From contig CAZKCO010000025.1 in NCBI GenBank assembly GCA_964551335.1, positions 29,541-93,540 of the forward strand: a stretch of DNA of 64,000 bases. The letters run 5' to 3'. The position numbers were made by a program, and so were the translations under genes. The notes beneath the pieces are model-generated. The model saw nothing but the letters and a program-made list of their open reading frames with translations, ran no database searches and was not told the DNA's origin. Positions 17,423 to 26,056 of the stretch are shown here, in pieces; within the stretch, counting starts at the first letter, position 1; each line of letters starts with the position of its first letter. Origin of the DNA: Tunicatimonas sp964551335 (GTDB taxonomy: Bacteria; Bacteroidota; Bacteroidia; Cytophagales; Cyclobacteriaceae).

Positions 17423-18061
17423 CTAAACGCTACTGTATAACTTTTCCGACAGCTCGACACCATTGACTTTTTTGACCTCGCTGACCTGTTCGCTTTTACC
17501 TAAGCTAATCAATGCAGCTCCTGCAACAGCAATCACTACGGCGAAAAAGTAAGTAAGCGGACTCAGAATACTTTCTCGGTAAACATCTGCGTTTACTTCC
17601 GGAGCGTCTAAGAGTACGTTTAGCCCCTGCTGCCCTAAAATAATGGCATAACAGATGGCCAATGTAGCGATCAATTCACCTTTCTCTTTAAAATCATACA
17701 GCAAGAATGGAATAATGCCCATCGCAAACTGAGAGAGATACAATGAAGTGATAACATGCTCTCCTGGTTGTATGGCGTAGGCGTGAAATAAAGTAGTAAA
17801 CAATAACATCTGGAATGAACAGATAAACCTTGCAATGGCAGTTGCCCCGTAAAAGTTAAGAGCCAAAACTACGAGCGAGCCTACCAAACAGCCTAACGGA
17901 TAGATTACTAATGAAGGAAAGTATAAATACAAAATACCGGAGTATATTACTCCAATTAAGAGGGTCAACAACGCTACCATATTGGTTAGTCGGACCTTTC
18001 GCTTATGATTGGTGGACATAGCAGAGTCAACACCTAATGTCAATAAATTCATAATTAACAA
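17423..18061 (-). CDS. Free-standing six-helix membrane domain, unknown function
   Basis: A 212-residue integral membrane protein with no recognised family name. Its helices and loops align along their whole length with residues 20-195 of the GAF sensor at 14842-16218. The matching pairs include KRKVRLTNMVALL with KKRVQPTNIVAFT, LYFPSLVIYPLGC with FYFPSLVVFPIGG, and SLYLSQFAMGIIPFLLYDFKEK with SLYLIELSFALIPFVIFDSRER. It ends soon after the last helix with a short polar tail, so it is the membrane half alone, without coiled coil or GAF. It lies 77 bases after the polyketide synthase stop, and a strong hairpin fills that gap. A role as ligand-binding partner or antagonist of the full sensor, or in sensing the lipid product, is inference. 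The start at 18061 could also be a later Met. Confidence 0.75.
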   Translation of the reverse strand: MLIMNLLTLGVDSAMSTNHKRKVRLTNMVALLTLLIGVIYSGILYLYFPSLVIYPLGCLVGSLVVLALNFYGATAIARFICSFQMLLFTTLFHAYAIQPGEHVITSLYLSQFAMGIIPFLLYDFKEKGELIATLAICYAIILGQQGLNVLLDAPEVNADVYRESILSPLTYFFAVVIAVAGAALISLGKSEQVSEVKKVNGVELSEKLYSSV

Positions 18062-18093
18062 GATTTAGGGATGGATAAAGCAGATATTTAGAA

Positions 18094-18137
18094 CGTAAAG
18101 GGAGGGTAGTATTTTCACACCACCCTCTAGCTTTACG
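18094..18137 (-). terminator. Strong intercistronic hairpin after the PKS gene
   Basis: Immediately after the PKS stop, the minus strand reads CGTAAAG, a 3-base bulge, GAGGGTGGT, an 8-base loop, then ACTACCCTC and CTTTACG. That gives about 16 base pairs with one G-U pair and a small bulge. No U-run follows, so it may act as an attenuator or a 3'-end stabiliser for the long PKS message rather than a full terminator. Confidence 0.5.
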
Positions 18138-18138
18138 A

Positions 18139-21100
18139 TTATTTAGTTTGAACTAACGATAAGGTGTCATCCTTCATAGCTTGGGTAAGCCGCTCTAGAA
18201 CTAACTCTCGGTTACGACTCAGGAACCAATGGTCACCTTCTACCACTTCTAAGGTAAATTCCGAGCTGGTTTGAGCTTCCCACTGACGAACTTCGTCTAC
18301 TAACACTACTTCATCCTGTGTAGCGGCAAAGGCGGTGATAGGACAATGCAATTTCTCCAGCTCCTCGTAGCGATAGCTCATAATCAGCGGCATATCCTTC
18401 CGCATCACCGGCAGAATACGCTTCAGGAATTCTACATCATCAATATAGTTCATCAAGGATAGTAATCGCTCCTCCGAGTTGGTTTCTACCGCTGTTTGGC
18501 TGATAACATCCCTCTCTTTCCACTTAAGGGTTAGCTGAGGTGCAATAGTACCAGTGATAAACAGGTGCTTGGCTTCAATACCATACTGTGCCCGAATATA
18601 CCGGATCAGCTCAAAGCCAACCATACCTCCGAAGCTATGCCCCATGATGATAAACGGTTTATCTAAATAAGGACGAATTACCTGAGCCAAATCAGGAATC
18701 AGCTTGAGCATATCCTCATAGGGCTCTTCGCCACTACGGTTCTCCCGCCCCGGCAACTGGAAGGCTAACACATCAGTATTCTCAGGAGCATTGTAGATGA
18801 AGTGACTGAACATGGATGCTCCCGCACCTACCGGATGGAAACAGAATACTCGTTGCTTTACATCCTGCTGATTTCGCTTATTGCGCACTAGCCATTTTCC
18901 TCCAACTACTTCAATATCTGCTTCGCTCGCAATTCCTGATGCATCAGCATTACCAGCTTCTGACGACTGCTTGTTCACTACAGTTTCGGTCAATTCTTCT
19001 AGGAGTTGCTCAGCCAGCTCCATCAGGCTCGGCCCTTTGGCAATTTTCATGAGCGGGAAATTCACTTCCAGCTTCTGCTGAATCCAGTTCCGTAGCTGAT
19101 TCAGCATCAGAGAGTCCAGCCCCATCGCCGATATAGAAACATCGGTTTCAATCTGATCAACGGTGGCCCCTAAAATTTTAGCCAGAGATTCGGCCAACAG
19201 GCTCCGCAGTAGTGGCACCTGTTGATCTTCAGCCGCATTTTTAACTTGGTCGGCTAGGGTAGAATTACTGTTACTTCCCCCGCCCTGCTGGGCTTCTTCC
19301 AGAAAATGAGCAAAACGTACATCCTGTTGTAAATGTGAGAAGAAACTTCTAAATCGTTGCCAATCCAAGTTCGCCGCCATTCTAACGGCTGGTTGCTGCA
19401 ACAATACAGTTTCTATTTTCTGGGTAACCTGGGTTAAAGAAAGTGGCAACCAACCCTGATTCGCCAGTACATTCAGTACGTTCCCCCCCTCTTTAGACAT
19501 TCCGGCGTACATTCCCAACACACCCAGGTTGATCGAAGAGCCTGCCAATCCTTGAGACTGGCGATACTGAGCCAAACGATCCAAGAAGTTGTTAGCCGAA
19601 GAGTAGTTCGACTGCCCAGGTAAACCAAATAGTGAGGATATTGAGGAAAGTGAGAGGAAAAAGTCCAGCGATGCATTCTGAGTTGCCTGATGTAAATTCC
19701 AAGCTCCCAACACTTTTGGACGAAATACTTTCATAAATCGCTCAGTATCTGTGTTCATAAGGGTAGCATCATTGAGTACGGCCGCACTGTGGATGATACC
19801 CTTCAGCGGAGGTAAGTGCTTCTCAATGTACTCAACCACTCCATTTACTGCCCGGCTGTCGGTAATGTCCAGATTCATGGGGTACAGTTCTACCCCCTGC
19901 TGTTTCAAATTCTCCGCAATTTGGAAGTCTCCCTGATGCTTATAGCCACTTCGACTTAATAGTACTAATCGTCTAGCGCCTTTCTCAGCCAACCATTGGG
20001 CTAACATCAAACCGAACCCACTAGCGCCACCGGTAAGCAGGTAAGTAGCATCAGCACTAAGCTCTAGCTCCTGAGCCGGAAGTACTTCAATTTCATCATC
20101 GGTCTGCATAGTCACCACCAGCTTACCGATATGCCCTCCTTTGCTAAGTACCCGTAGGGCATCTGCCAATCGAGAAACCGGATAAACCTGATGAGGATGA
20201 ACCGATAATTGCTGTTTGGTAAACAGGCTAACTACTTCCTGATACAGCCGCTTAGCCAGTTTAGGCTTCTGAAGCATCAACCGATCAACATCTACGGCAT
20301 GATACGATAAGTTTTCGCCGAAGCGCTTTAAAGCCAGCTTTGTGTCCTGGTATATATCTGCTTTACCAATCTCGATGAATCGACCAAAAGGTGCCAAACA
20401 CTTAATGCTCTGGGTGATACCTTTTCCTGAAAGTGAATTCAGCACGATATCAACTCCTCGTCCTTGAGTTGCCGATCTAACCTCGTCGGCAAATTTCAGG
20501 CTACGCGAGTCAAAAACATGTTCAACTCCTAATGAGCGCACAAATTTGCGTTTTTCTTCGGTACCGGCCGTGGCAATAATATTGGCTCCCGCTAATTTTG
20601 CTAAGCGGATTGCAGCGATTCCTACCCCTCCCGAAGCAGCATGGATCAAGACAGTATCATCTTCGCTTAACCGGGCCAGATAATTTAATGAGTAATAGGC
20701 AGTCAGGTACGCCACAGTAATGGTAGCCGCTTCTTCAAAGGAAAGATTTACGGGCTTTTTCACCACGCAGGAAGCCGGAGTCACTGTAAATCCCGCGTAG
20801 GAATTAGCCGCCCAAGCCATTACCTCATCGCCTTCAGCAAATTCGGTGACATTTTTACCTACTCGGCTGATCACTCCTGAACATTCCAATCCGAGATTTT
20901 TGCCGGCTATACCTCCCTGCACTGCTTCATCGTTAAGCAGCCCCATCACATTCATAATATCCTTGAAATTTAATCCGGCCGACCGAACTTCAATTTCTAC
21001 CGAATCGTCAGCCAATTCAGCACTAACCACTTGACGGAACTCAATACCATCCAGGGTGCCGTACTCCTTCACTGATGCTCGATAAGCTTTACCCCGAGCC

Positions 21101-24100
21101 GAGCAGGTTATAGTAGCTTGTTGCTCAGCCGATTCTTCGGTTACTGCCTGTAGTTTACGAACCAGCAACTTACCGTGTCGTAGGGCAACTTCTGGGTAGA
21201 TTGGCTTTTCGACTAGAGTAAAGTTCTCGTAGAGTGTCTCAATCTCGACCTTATTTACTTTCGCCGACAAATCTACTAGACTGGTCTTAATAAAAGGAAA
21301 CTCGTTCATCAAAACCCGCCCCATTCCGTAGAGTGCTGCTTGATTGATGTTAACAACTTCTTCATCAACAATACGGTCGGCACCTTGAGTAAGCAGATAT
21401 AGTCTTGGTTCACTTCCGTGATTAACAATAGCTCTAAGTGCATTAGTGGTAGCCTCCGCTAACGCTTCTTGTTGCTCGTCTAGAGCCTTCAACGAAATTT
21501 CCGGATCAAATACACTATCTAATCCCCAAAGGTACATTACCCGACGTACTTTGAAGCCTTTGCGGGTTACTTCGGCCAGTACCCGTTCAATATCCTCCTG
21601 AGATGAAGGATTCACTCGGAAGTGAGTTGAAGAAAGCTCTTCGTAGCTCGCTCCTTTTTCAACTAGCATCGGAAGCAGATTATCACCGCTAAATTTCTCT
21701 AGCAGGGTCTGAGTCACCCCCTGTTGATCAACGAACAGCAGGCATCCTCCGGTAGCATCGCCATTCACTCGGGTCATCGCAGTTGGCTCCGAAGTTTCGG
21801 GAGCTTTTTCCCATGTATAGGCGTACATTCCGCGATATAATTCGTTAGCCGACTCTCCTCTAGAACCCTCGATGTATTTACAGGTTAGTCCCTGAATTTC
21901 AGCGACTAAGGTTCCGTCTTCGTTCAAAATAAAGTAGTCTCCTCGCAAATTGGCATCACTAGCTTCCGTTACACGGATATAACTCCAAATCTTGGTGTTG
22001 GGCTTGCTGTGAAGTTTAAACCGCTGGATATAAACGGGTAAATAGATCCCACGTTTTTCACCCTCTCTGCTTTCTTTCGCCGCAAAAATAGCGTGCAATG
22101 AAGCGTCTAATAAAGCCGGATGGAAACCGTACTCTTCAATTCCGTGATGCAGATTCTTGCTGAGTTTGATACCGGCCAGAATCTCGCTATCCCCTTTCCA
22201 CAATTGCTGAATACAACGGAATGCTTCTCCGTACTGAAGCCCTCCCTCTTTGAGTTCAACGTACAGGTTGGAAACTGAAACGGTTTCGGTAAGCCGCTCC
22301 TGAATTTCGGGTAAATTAACCGATGAAGATATGAATGAGTCACCTAAATGATTCATCACTCCTCGGGAATGCATCGTCCAGGGAGTATCATCTCCTTCGC
22401 CCTTGCTAAAGATACGGTAACTCCCTTCATCAGAAGCCACCTCCAGTCGAATGTCCATTGACTCACCTTCGTCTGGTAGAAAAAGTGCCGACTCAAAGTG
22501 AATATCTTCTAAAAACCCGAATGATTCACCAAATGAAGACTTTGCCGCGGCAAATGCTACTTCTAGGTGCCCGGTTCCCGGATAAATAACGGTACCGTCT
22601 ACTTTATGATCCTCGATATAGGGATGCACTTTCGTATCCAGCTGCAACTTCCAAATAAAATGGTTAGGATTGGCTGCCGAACGCTCTACACTAGATAAAT
22701 GCGGGTGAATCACTTCGCCTAAACGTTCGTTGGCATGTTCAGGAACTTCAAACCAGTAGCGTTCGTGCTGCCAGGAGTATGCCGGAAGGTCCACTAACGC
22801 CCCGTTCGGGTTTAGCTGCTTCCAATCAATACAATAGCCCTGAGTAAACAACATTCCTAGCGACCCCATCAGAGTAATTGCTTCATCTTCTTTTCGGCGC
22901 AAGGAGGGGACAATAAACGCCGCTTTAACAGATTTGGCTTTCAGTAGATCATTCGCCCCGATGGTTAGCACTGGGTGGGGAGCAATTTCAATGAACGTAT
23001 CAAAACCATCGTCGGCCATCCGTGCCAGAGCATCAGTGAAGTAGACTGGCTCCCGTACGTTTTGGTACCAGTAGTTACTATCCAGATGTGACCCATCCTC
23101 TTGCTTACCGGTTACTGTGGAGTACAACGGAATAGTAGCTTCGCTAGGCTCCAGATGATCTAGTGATTCAATTAGCTCTGCTTTTAGCGGCTCCATATGG
23201 TGACTATGGAACGGGACATTAACCCTTAAAAAACGACAGAAGACATCTTTCTGCTCCAGTTGCTGAGCAATTTTCTCCAGCGGTTCTGAATCTCCCGAAA
23301 AGGTCAGCATGTTGGGACCGTTGATTGCTGCAATGGATACTACATCCTCAAAACCTATAATTGCCTCGCGAGCCTCTGCTACCGTAAGGGCAGCAGCCAG
23401 CATCTTGCCTTTCCCGGTAGCTCGGTTTTGCCCCCGGCTACGATGATAGATCACTTCTACCGCCTGGTCAAGCGTTAACGATCCACTGGCATAGGCGGCG
23501 GCCACTTCTCCAATAGAATGTCCTACACAACCTTCGGGAGTTACTCCCCATGATTTCCAGATTTCGGTAAGTCCGATCTGCACCGCCATGATAGCCGGTT
23601 GAGCAATCCTAGTTTCGCTTACCCGGGAAGTAGCTTCATCCCGGCTCATTTCTTCCAGCAACGACCAATCAGCTAACTGCTGGAACCGCTGGTCAATCTG
23701 TTCAATTACCTCTCGGAAAATAGACGAAGATTCAATTAACTGCTGCCCCATGGCATACCATTGAGGCCCCTGACCCGAAAAGATGAAACCTAACTTAGGC
23801 TTATGACCTTTTTTTGCCTTCTGCTCGAACATGCCTGGCCGGGTTTCTTCCCCAAGATAGGCCTCAAGTTTTTCCCGAAGTTCTTCTTTGGTTCGAGCAG
23901 CCACAGAAAGTCGATAATCAAGTGCTGAACGGCGGGCTCCAGCACTGTAACAAATATCTGACAGGGAATTAGGTGTGTTCCCCAAATACTCAACGTACTG
24001 GGTGACATTATCCCGGAGCGCTTCTTTAGTTTGAGCTGATACGGTAAATAATTCTACCCTTTCGGCTTCACTTCCACCGGAAATATCCTTCTTAGATTTA

Positions 24101-25494
24101 GTTTGCGGTTGATAAGCCTGTAATACAGCATGAGCATTAGTTCCACCCGCTCCGAAGGAGTTAACCCCACCAATAATAGGGTGTCCGTTTTGAGGTAAGT
24201 CAACCAGTTCGGTTGGCACTTGCAAGCGATAATCGTCAAAGGGAATCTTTGGGTTTGGATTCTCGAAGTGTAGGTTTTGGGGAACCTGCCTATTTTTCAA
24301 TACCAGTGACAATTTGATCAGACCAGCAATACCGGCGGCAGATTCTAAGTGGCCTATATTGGTTTTTACCGAACCCATCCAGCATTTTTCGTTCTCAGAA
24401 CGGTTTTTACCAAATACTTCGCCGAAGGCCCGCGTCTCAATTGGGTCACCTACAGGAGTACCCGTTCCGTGGGCTTCAATGTAGGCTACGTTTTTTGGGT
24501 CTACTCCAGCCTTTTCGTAAGCAGTTTCCAGCATCGCTACCTGAGAAGAAAAACTCGGAACTGTAAAACCTTCTTCGGTATGACCATCTTGATTCACGGC
24601 AGTTCCGAGAATAGTGGCGTAGATATGATCACCATCAGCCTCTGCTCTCGATAGCGGCTTGAGCATAACAACTCCGCAACCCTCACTACGAACGTAACCA
24701 TTGGCACGGCTATCAAAAGTTTTGCAATAGCCATCAGGAGACAGAAAATTACCCTTCGACATCATGATCGACGACTCAGGGCGAAGCAAGGCATTAACTC
24801 CACCGGCCAAGGCTTGGTCGCTCTCGCCTGACCAGATACTCTGACAAGCCAGATGCACCCCCACAAGAGAAGAAGAGCAGGCCGTATCTAGGCTAACGCT
24901 AGGGCCTTTTAGGTTATAAACGTAAGAGATACGGTTGGCAATGGCGGTAAGCGAAGACCCCATCGGTACGTGGGGGGTAATGGCGTTACGCTGCTCGGTT
25001 GAGACTTGAATATCCCAGTAGTCGTTCATAAAAACACCCATAAATACCGCCGTTTTGGTGTCAGATACAGATTCCATCGGAATTCCAGCATCTTCTAACG
25101 CCTGGTAGGTTACCTCCAGCAGCATTCGTTGTTGCGGATCAATGCATTGGGCTTCAGCAGGAAACATACCAAAAAATGCAGGATCAAAGTGACTTATATC
25201 TTTGACAAATCCGCCTTTTTTGTTCTTAATTTTACCAGCCTTATTGTTATCCGGATCGTAAAATTTTTTCAAATTCCAACGATCGGGCGGCACATCGGTG
25301 ATGGCGTTTTTTCCTTCGGAAAGCAATTTCCAGAAAGACGATGGATCATTCACTTCGCCCGGGAAGCGACACCCAATGCCAACAATGGCAATGGGCTCGC
25401 GAGGATTGGTAGAATCATCCTTCCGGGTGGAATCGTTCTCTACAGACACAGCTGTCGCAGGAACACCATGGGTGGGGGCACTAAATGTAGACAT
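18139..25494 (-). CDS. Type I highly reducing polyketide synthase, single module with thioesterase
   Basis: A 2451-residue multidomain synthase. KS (about 32-460) has Cys206 in DTACSSS, with His342 and His382. AT (about 567-870) has Ser660 in GHSIGE and VPFHSHH at 760-766, a Phe-type motif pointing to malonyl-CoA. DH (about 930-1210) has His963 in HKVDGTVIYPG and Asp1130 in HPALLD. A structural, non-catalytic KR half follows (about 1220-1450). ER (about 1465-1795) has HAASGGVGIAA. KR (about 1810-2000) has TGGASGFG and Tyr1964 in SNYSSANN. ACP has Ser2128 in GLDSLML. TE (about 2215-2440) has Ser2287 in GHSFGG, Asp2394 and His2422. Every active site looks intact and there is no methyltransferase, so repeated full or partial reduction and release of a free acid is predicted. 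The order matches animal fatty acid synthase. A dedicated phosphopantetheinyl transferase lies downstream. The product is unknown. Confidence 0.96.
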   Translation of the reverse strand: MSTFSAPTHGVPATAVSVENDSTRKDDSTNPREPIAIVGIGCRFPGEVNDPSSFWKLLSEGKNAITDVPPDRWNLKKFYDPDNNKAGKIKNKKGGFVKDISHFDPAFFGMFPAEAQCIDPQQRMLLEVTYQALEDAGIPMESVSDTKTAVFMGVFMNDYWDIQVSTEQRNAITPHVPMGSSLTAIANRISYVYNLKGPSVSLDTACSSSLVGVHLACQSIWSGESDQALAGGVNALLRPESSIMMSKGNFLSPDGYCKTFDSRANGYVRSEGCGVVMLKPLSRAEADGDHIYATILGTAVNQDGHTEEGFTVPSFSSQVAMLETAYEKAGVDPKNVAYIEAHGTGTPVGDPIETRAFGEVFGKNRSENEKCWMGSVKTNIGHLESAAGIAGLIKLSLVLKNRQVPQNLHFENPNPKIPFDDYRLQVPTELVDLPQNGHPIIGGVNSFGAGGTNAHAVLQAYQPQTKSKKDISGGSEAERVELFTVSAQTKEALRDNVTQYVEYLGNTPNSLSDICYSAGARRSALDYRLSVAARTKEELREKLEAYLGEETRPGMFEQKAKKGHKPKLGFIFSGQGPQWYAMGQQLIESSSIFREVIEQIDQRFQQLADWSLLEEMSRDEATSRVSETRIAQPAIMAVQIGLTEIWKSWGVTPEGCVGHSIGEVAAAYASGSLTLDQAVEVIYHRSRGQNRATGKGKMLAAALTVAEAREAIIGFEDVVSIAAINGPNMLTFSGDSEPLEKIAQQLEQKDVFCRFLRVNVPFHSHHMEPLKAELIESLDHLEPSEATIPLYSTVTGKQEDGSHLDSNYWYQNVREPVYFTDALARMADDGFDTFIEIAPHPVLTIGANDLLKAKSVKAAFIVPSLRRKEDEAITLMGSLGMLFTQGYCIDWKQLNPNGALVDLPAYSWQHERYWFEVPEHANERLGEVIHPHLSSVERSAANPNHFIWKLQLDTKVHPYIEDHKVDGTVIYPGTGHLEVAFAAAKSSFGESFGFLEDIHFESALFLPDEGESMDIRLEVASDEGSYRIFSKGEGDDTPWTMHSRGVMNHLGDSFISSSVNLPEIQERLTETVSVSNLYVELKEGGLQYGEAFRCIQQLWKGDSEILAGIKLSKNLHHGIEEYGFHPALLDASLHAIFAAKESREGEKRGIYLPVYIQRFKLHSKPNTKIWSYIRVTEASDANLRGDYFILNEDGTLVAEIQGLTCKYIEGSRGESANELYRGMYAYTWEKAPETSEPTAMTRVNGDATGGCLLFVDQQGVTQTLLEKFSGDNLLPMLVEKGASYEELSSTHFRVNPSSQEDIERVLAEVTRKGFKVRRVMYLWGLDSVFDPEISLKALDEQQEALAEATTNALRAIVNHGSEPRLYLLTQGADRIVDEEVVNINQAALYGMGRVLMNEFPFIKTSLVDLSAKVNKVEIETLYENFTLVEKPIYPEVALRHGKLLVRKLQAVTEESAEQQATITCSARGKAYRASVKEYGTLDGIEFRQVVSAELADDSVEIEVRSAGLNFKDIMNVMGLLNDEAVQGGIAGKNLGLECSGVISRVGKNVTEFAEGDEVMAWAANSYAGFTVTPASCVVKKPVNLSFEEAATITVAYLTAYYSLNYLARLSEDDTVLIHAASGGVGIAAIRLAKLAGANIIATAGTEEKRKFVRSLGVEHVFDSRSLKFADEVRSATQGRGVDIVLNSLSGKGITQSIKCLAPFGRFIEIGKADIYQDTKLALKRFGENLSYHAVDVDRLMLQKPKLAKRLYQEVVSLFTKQQLSVHPHQVYPVSRLADALRVLSKGGHIGKLVVTMQTDDEIEVLPAQELELSADATYLLTGGASGFGLMLAQWLAEKGARRLVLLSRSGYKHQGDFQIAENLKQQGVELYPMNLDITDSRAVNGVVEYIEKHLPPLKGIIHSAAVLNDATLMNTDTERFMKVFRPKVLGAWNLHQATQNASLDFFLSLSSISSLFGLPGQSNYSSANNFLDRLAQYRQSQGLAGSSINLGVLGMYAGMSKEGGNVLNVLANQGWLPLSLTQVTQKIETVLLQQPAVRMAANLDWQRFRSFFSHLQQDVRFAHFLEEAQQGGGSNSNSTLADQVKNAAEDQQVPLLRSLLAESLAKILGATVDQIETDVSISAMGLDSLMLNQLRNWIQQKLEVNFPLMKIAKGPSLMELAEQLLEELTETVVNKQSSEAGNADASGIASEADIEVVGGKWLVRNKRNQQDVKQRVFCFHPVGAGASMFSHFIYNAPENTDVLAFQLPGRENRSGEEPYEDMLKLIPDLAQVIRPYLDKPFIIMGHSFGGMVGFELIRYIRAQYGIEAKHLFITGTIAPQLTLKWKERDVISQTAVETNSEERLLSLMNYIDDVEFLKRILPVMRKDMPLIMSYRYEELEKLHCPITAFAATQDEVVLVDEVRQWEAQTSSEFTLEVVEGDHWFLSRNRELVLERLTQAMKDDTLSLVQTK

Positions 25495-25522
25495 AATTTA
25501 GGTAGTTAATCTTACAATTTTG

Positions 25523-25549
25523 TACAACTATCAATATAGAATAGTTGTA
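25523..25549. promoter_or_regulatory. Inverted repeat in the PKS leader
   Basis: The 9-base arms TACAACTAT and ATAGTTGTA are perfect inverted copies separated by 9 bases, 29 bases before the PKS ATG. The position suits either an operator or a 5'-UTR hairpin that controls translation. Confidence 0.45.
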
Positions 25550-25643
25550 GATCCAATAATTTCTTACTTAGGTATAAGCGATTTTAGCTTAGGAAATAGT
25601 AGTAAAGGGCAATGGTAGTACGTCTCTCGTCAGTGTATGAATA

Positions 25644-25651
25644 CAAACCTA
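25644..25651 (-). promoter_or_regulatory. Candidate -7 box of the PKS promoter
   Basis: On the minus strand the sequence is TAGGTTTG, matching TAnnTTTG. It would give a leader of about 140 bases that includes the inverted repeat at 25523-25549. No clear -33 element is seen. Confidence 0.35.
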
Positions 25652-25744
25652 TACTTTGTGATAATGAAAAAATAACCGCATACGGAACTTTGCTTACATT
25701 CGTAAGAAAAAGCTTATTCAGGTATATATAACCTAAAATATAAT

Positions 25745-25769
25745 TATTATAGTTATATATACTATAATA
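25745..25769. promoter_or_regulatory. AT-rich palindrome upstream of the PKS promoter
   Basis: The arms ATTATAGT and ACTATAAT are perfect inverted copies around TATATAT, extended one pair outward. The site lies about 95 bases upstream of the candidate -7 box, a possible activator or repressor site. The AT-rich setting makes chance occurrence plausible. Confidence 0.3.
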
Positions 25770-26056
25770 TTAATTATAATACATTTCGCAAACTGAACAT
25801 ATGCTAGTCTCTAACCAATTTACAATGATGCATTATCGAGATGTAAGTTTTTTTTGACTTATTCATATTTTTCTGATAATAGAATAAGGTTCATCAATTG
25901 AGTCACTCAGGTTTTGTTTTTAGGAATTATCTCTTAAATAATCTACCAAAAGGTATTTTTCATTATTCAAATAGTACCAATATTTGAAAAATATTCTACG
26001 ATTTTTTCTAATCAGAATACCCGAGGGATTTATTGATGTCTACAACGTTTTGGAAA

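Larger units (their letters stand above)
25495..26056. other. AT-rich 562-base PKS upstream region
   Basis: No coding frame of note. It contains the leader and promoter of the PKS gene (minus strand), two inverted repeats listed separately, and very AT-rich DNA from about 25730 to 26030. The right end is the 3' flank of the MATE gene, where I see no convincing terminator. Confidence 0.6.

Noticed and set aside
18139..25494. Trans-AT or PUFA-synthase type PKS
   Set aside because: The AT is in the same chain with an intact GHSIGE site, there is a single ACP rather than a tandem array, and a C-terminal thioesterase is present.
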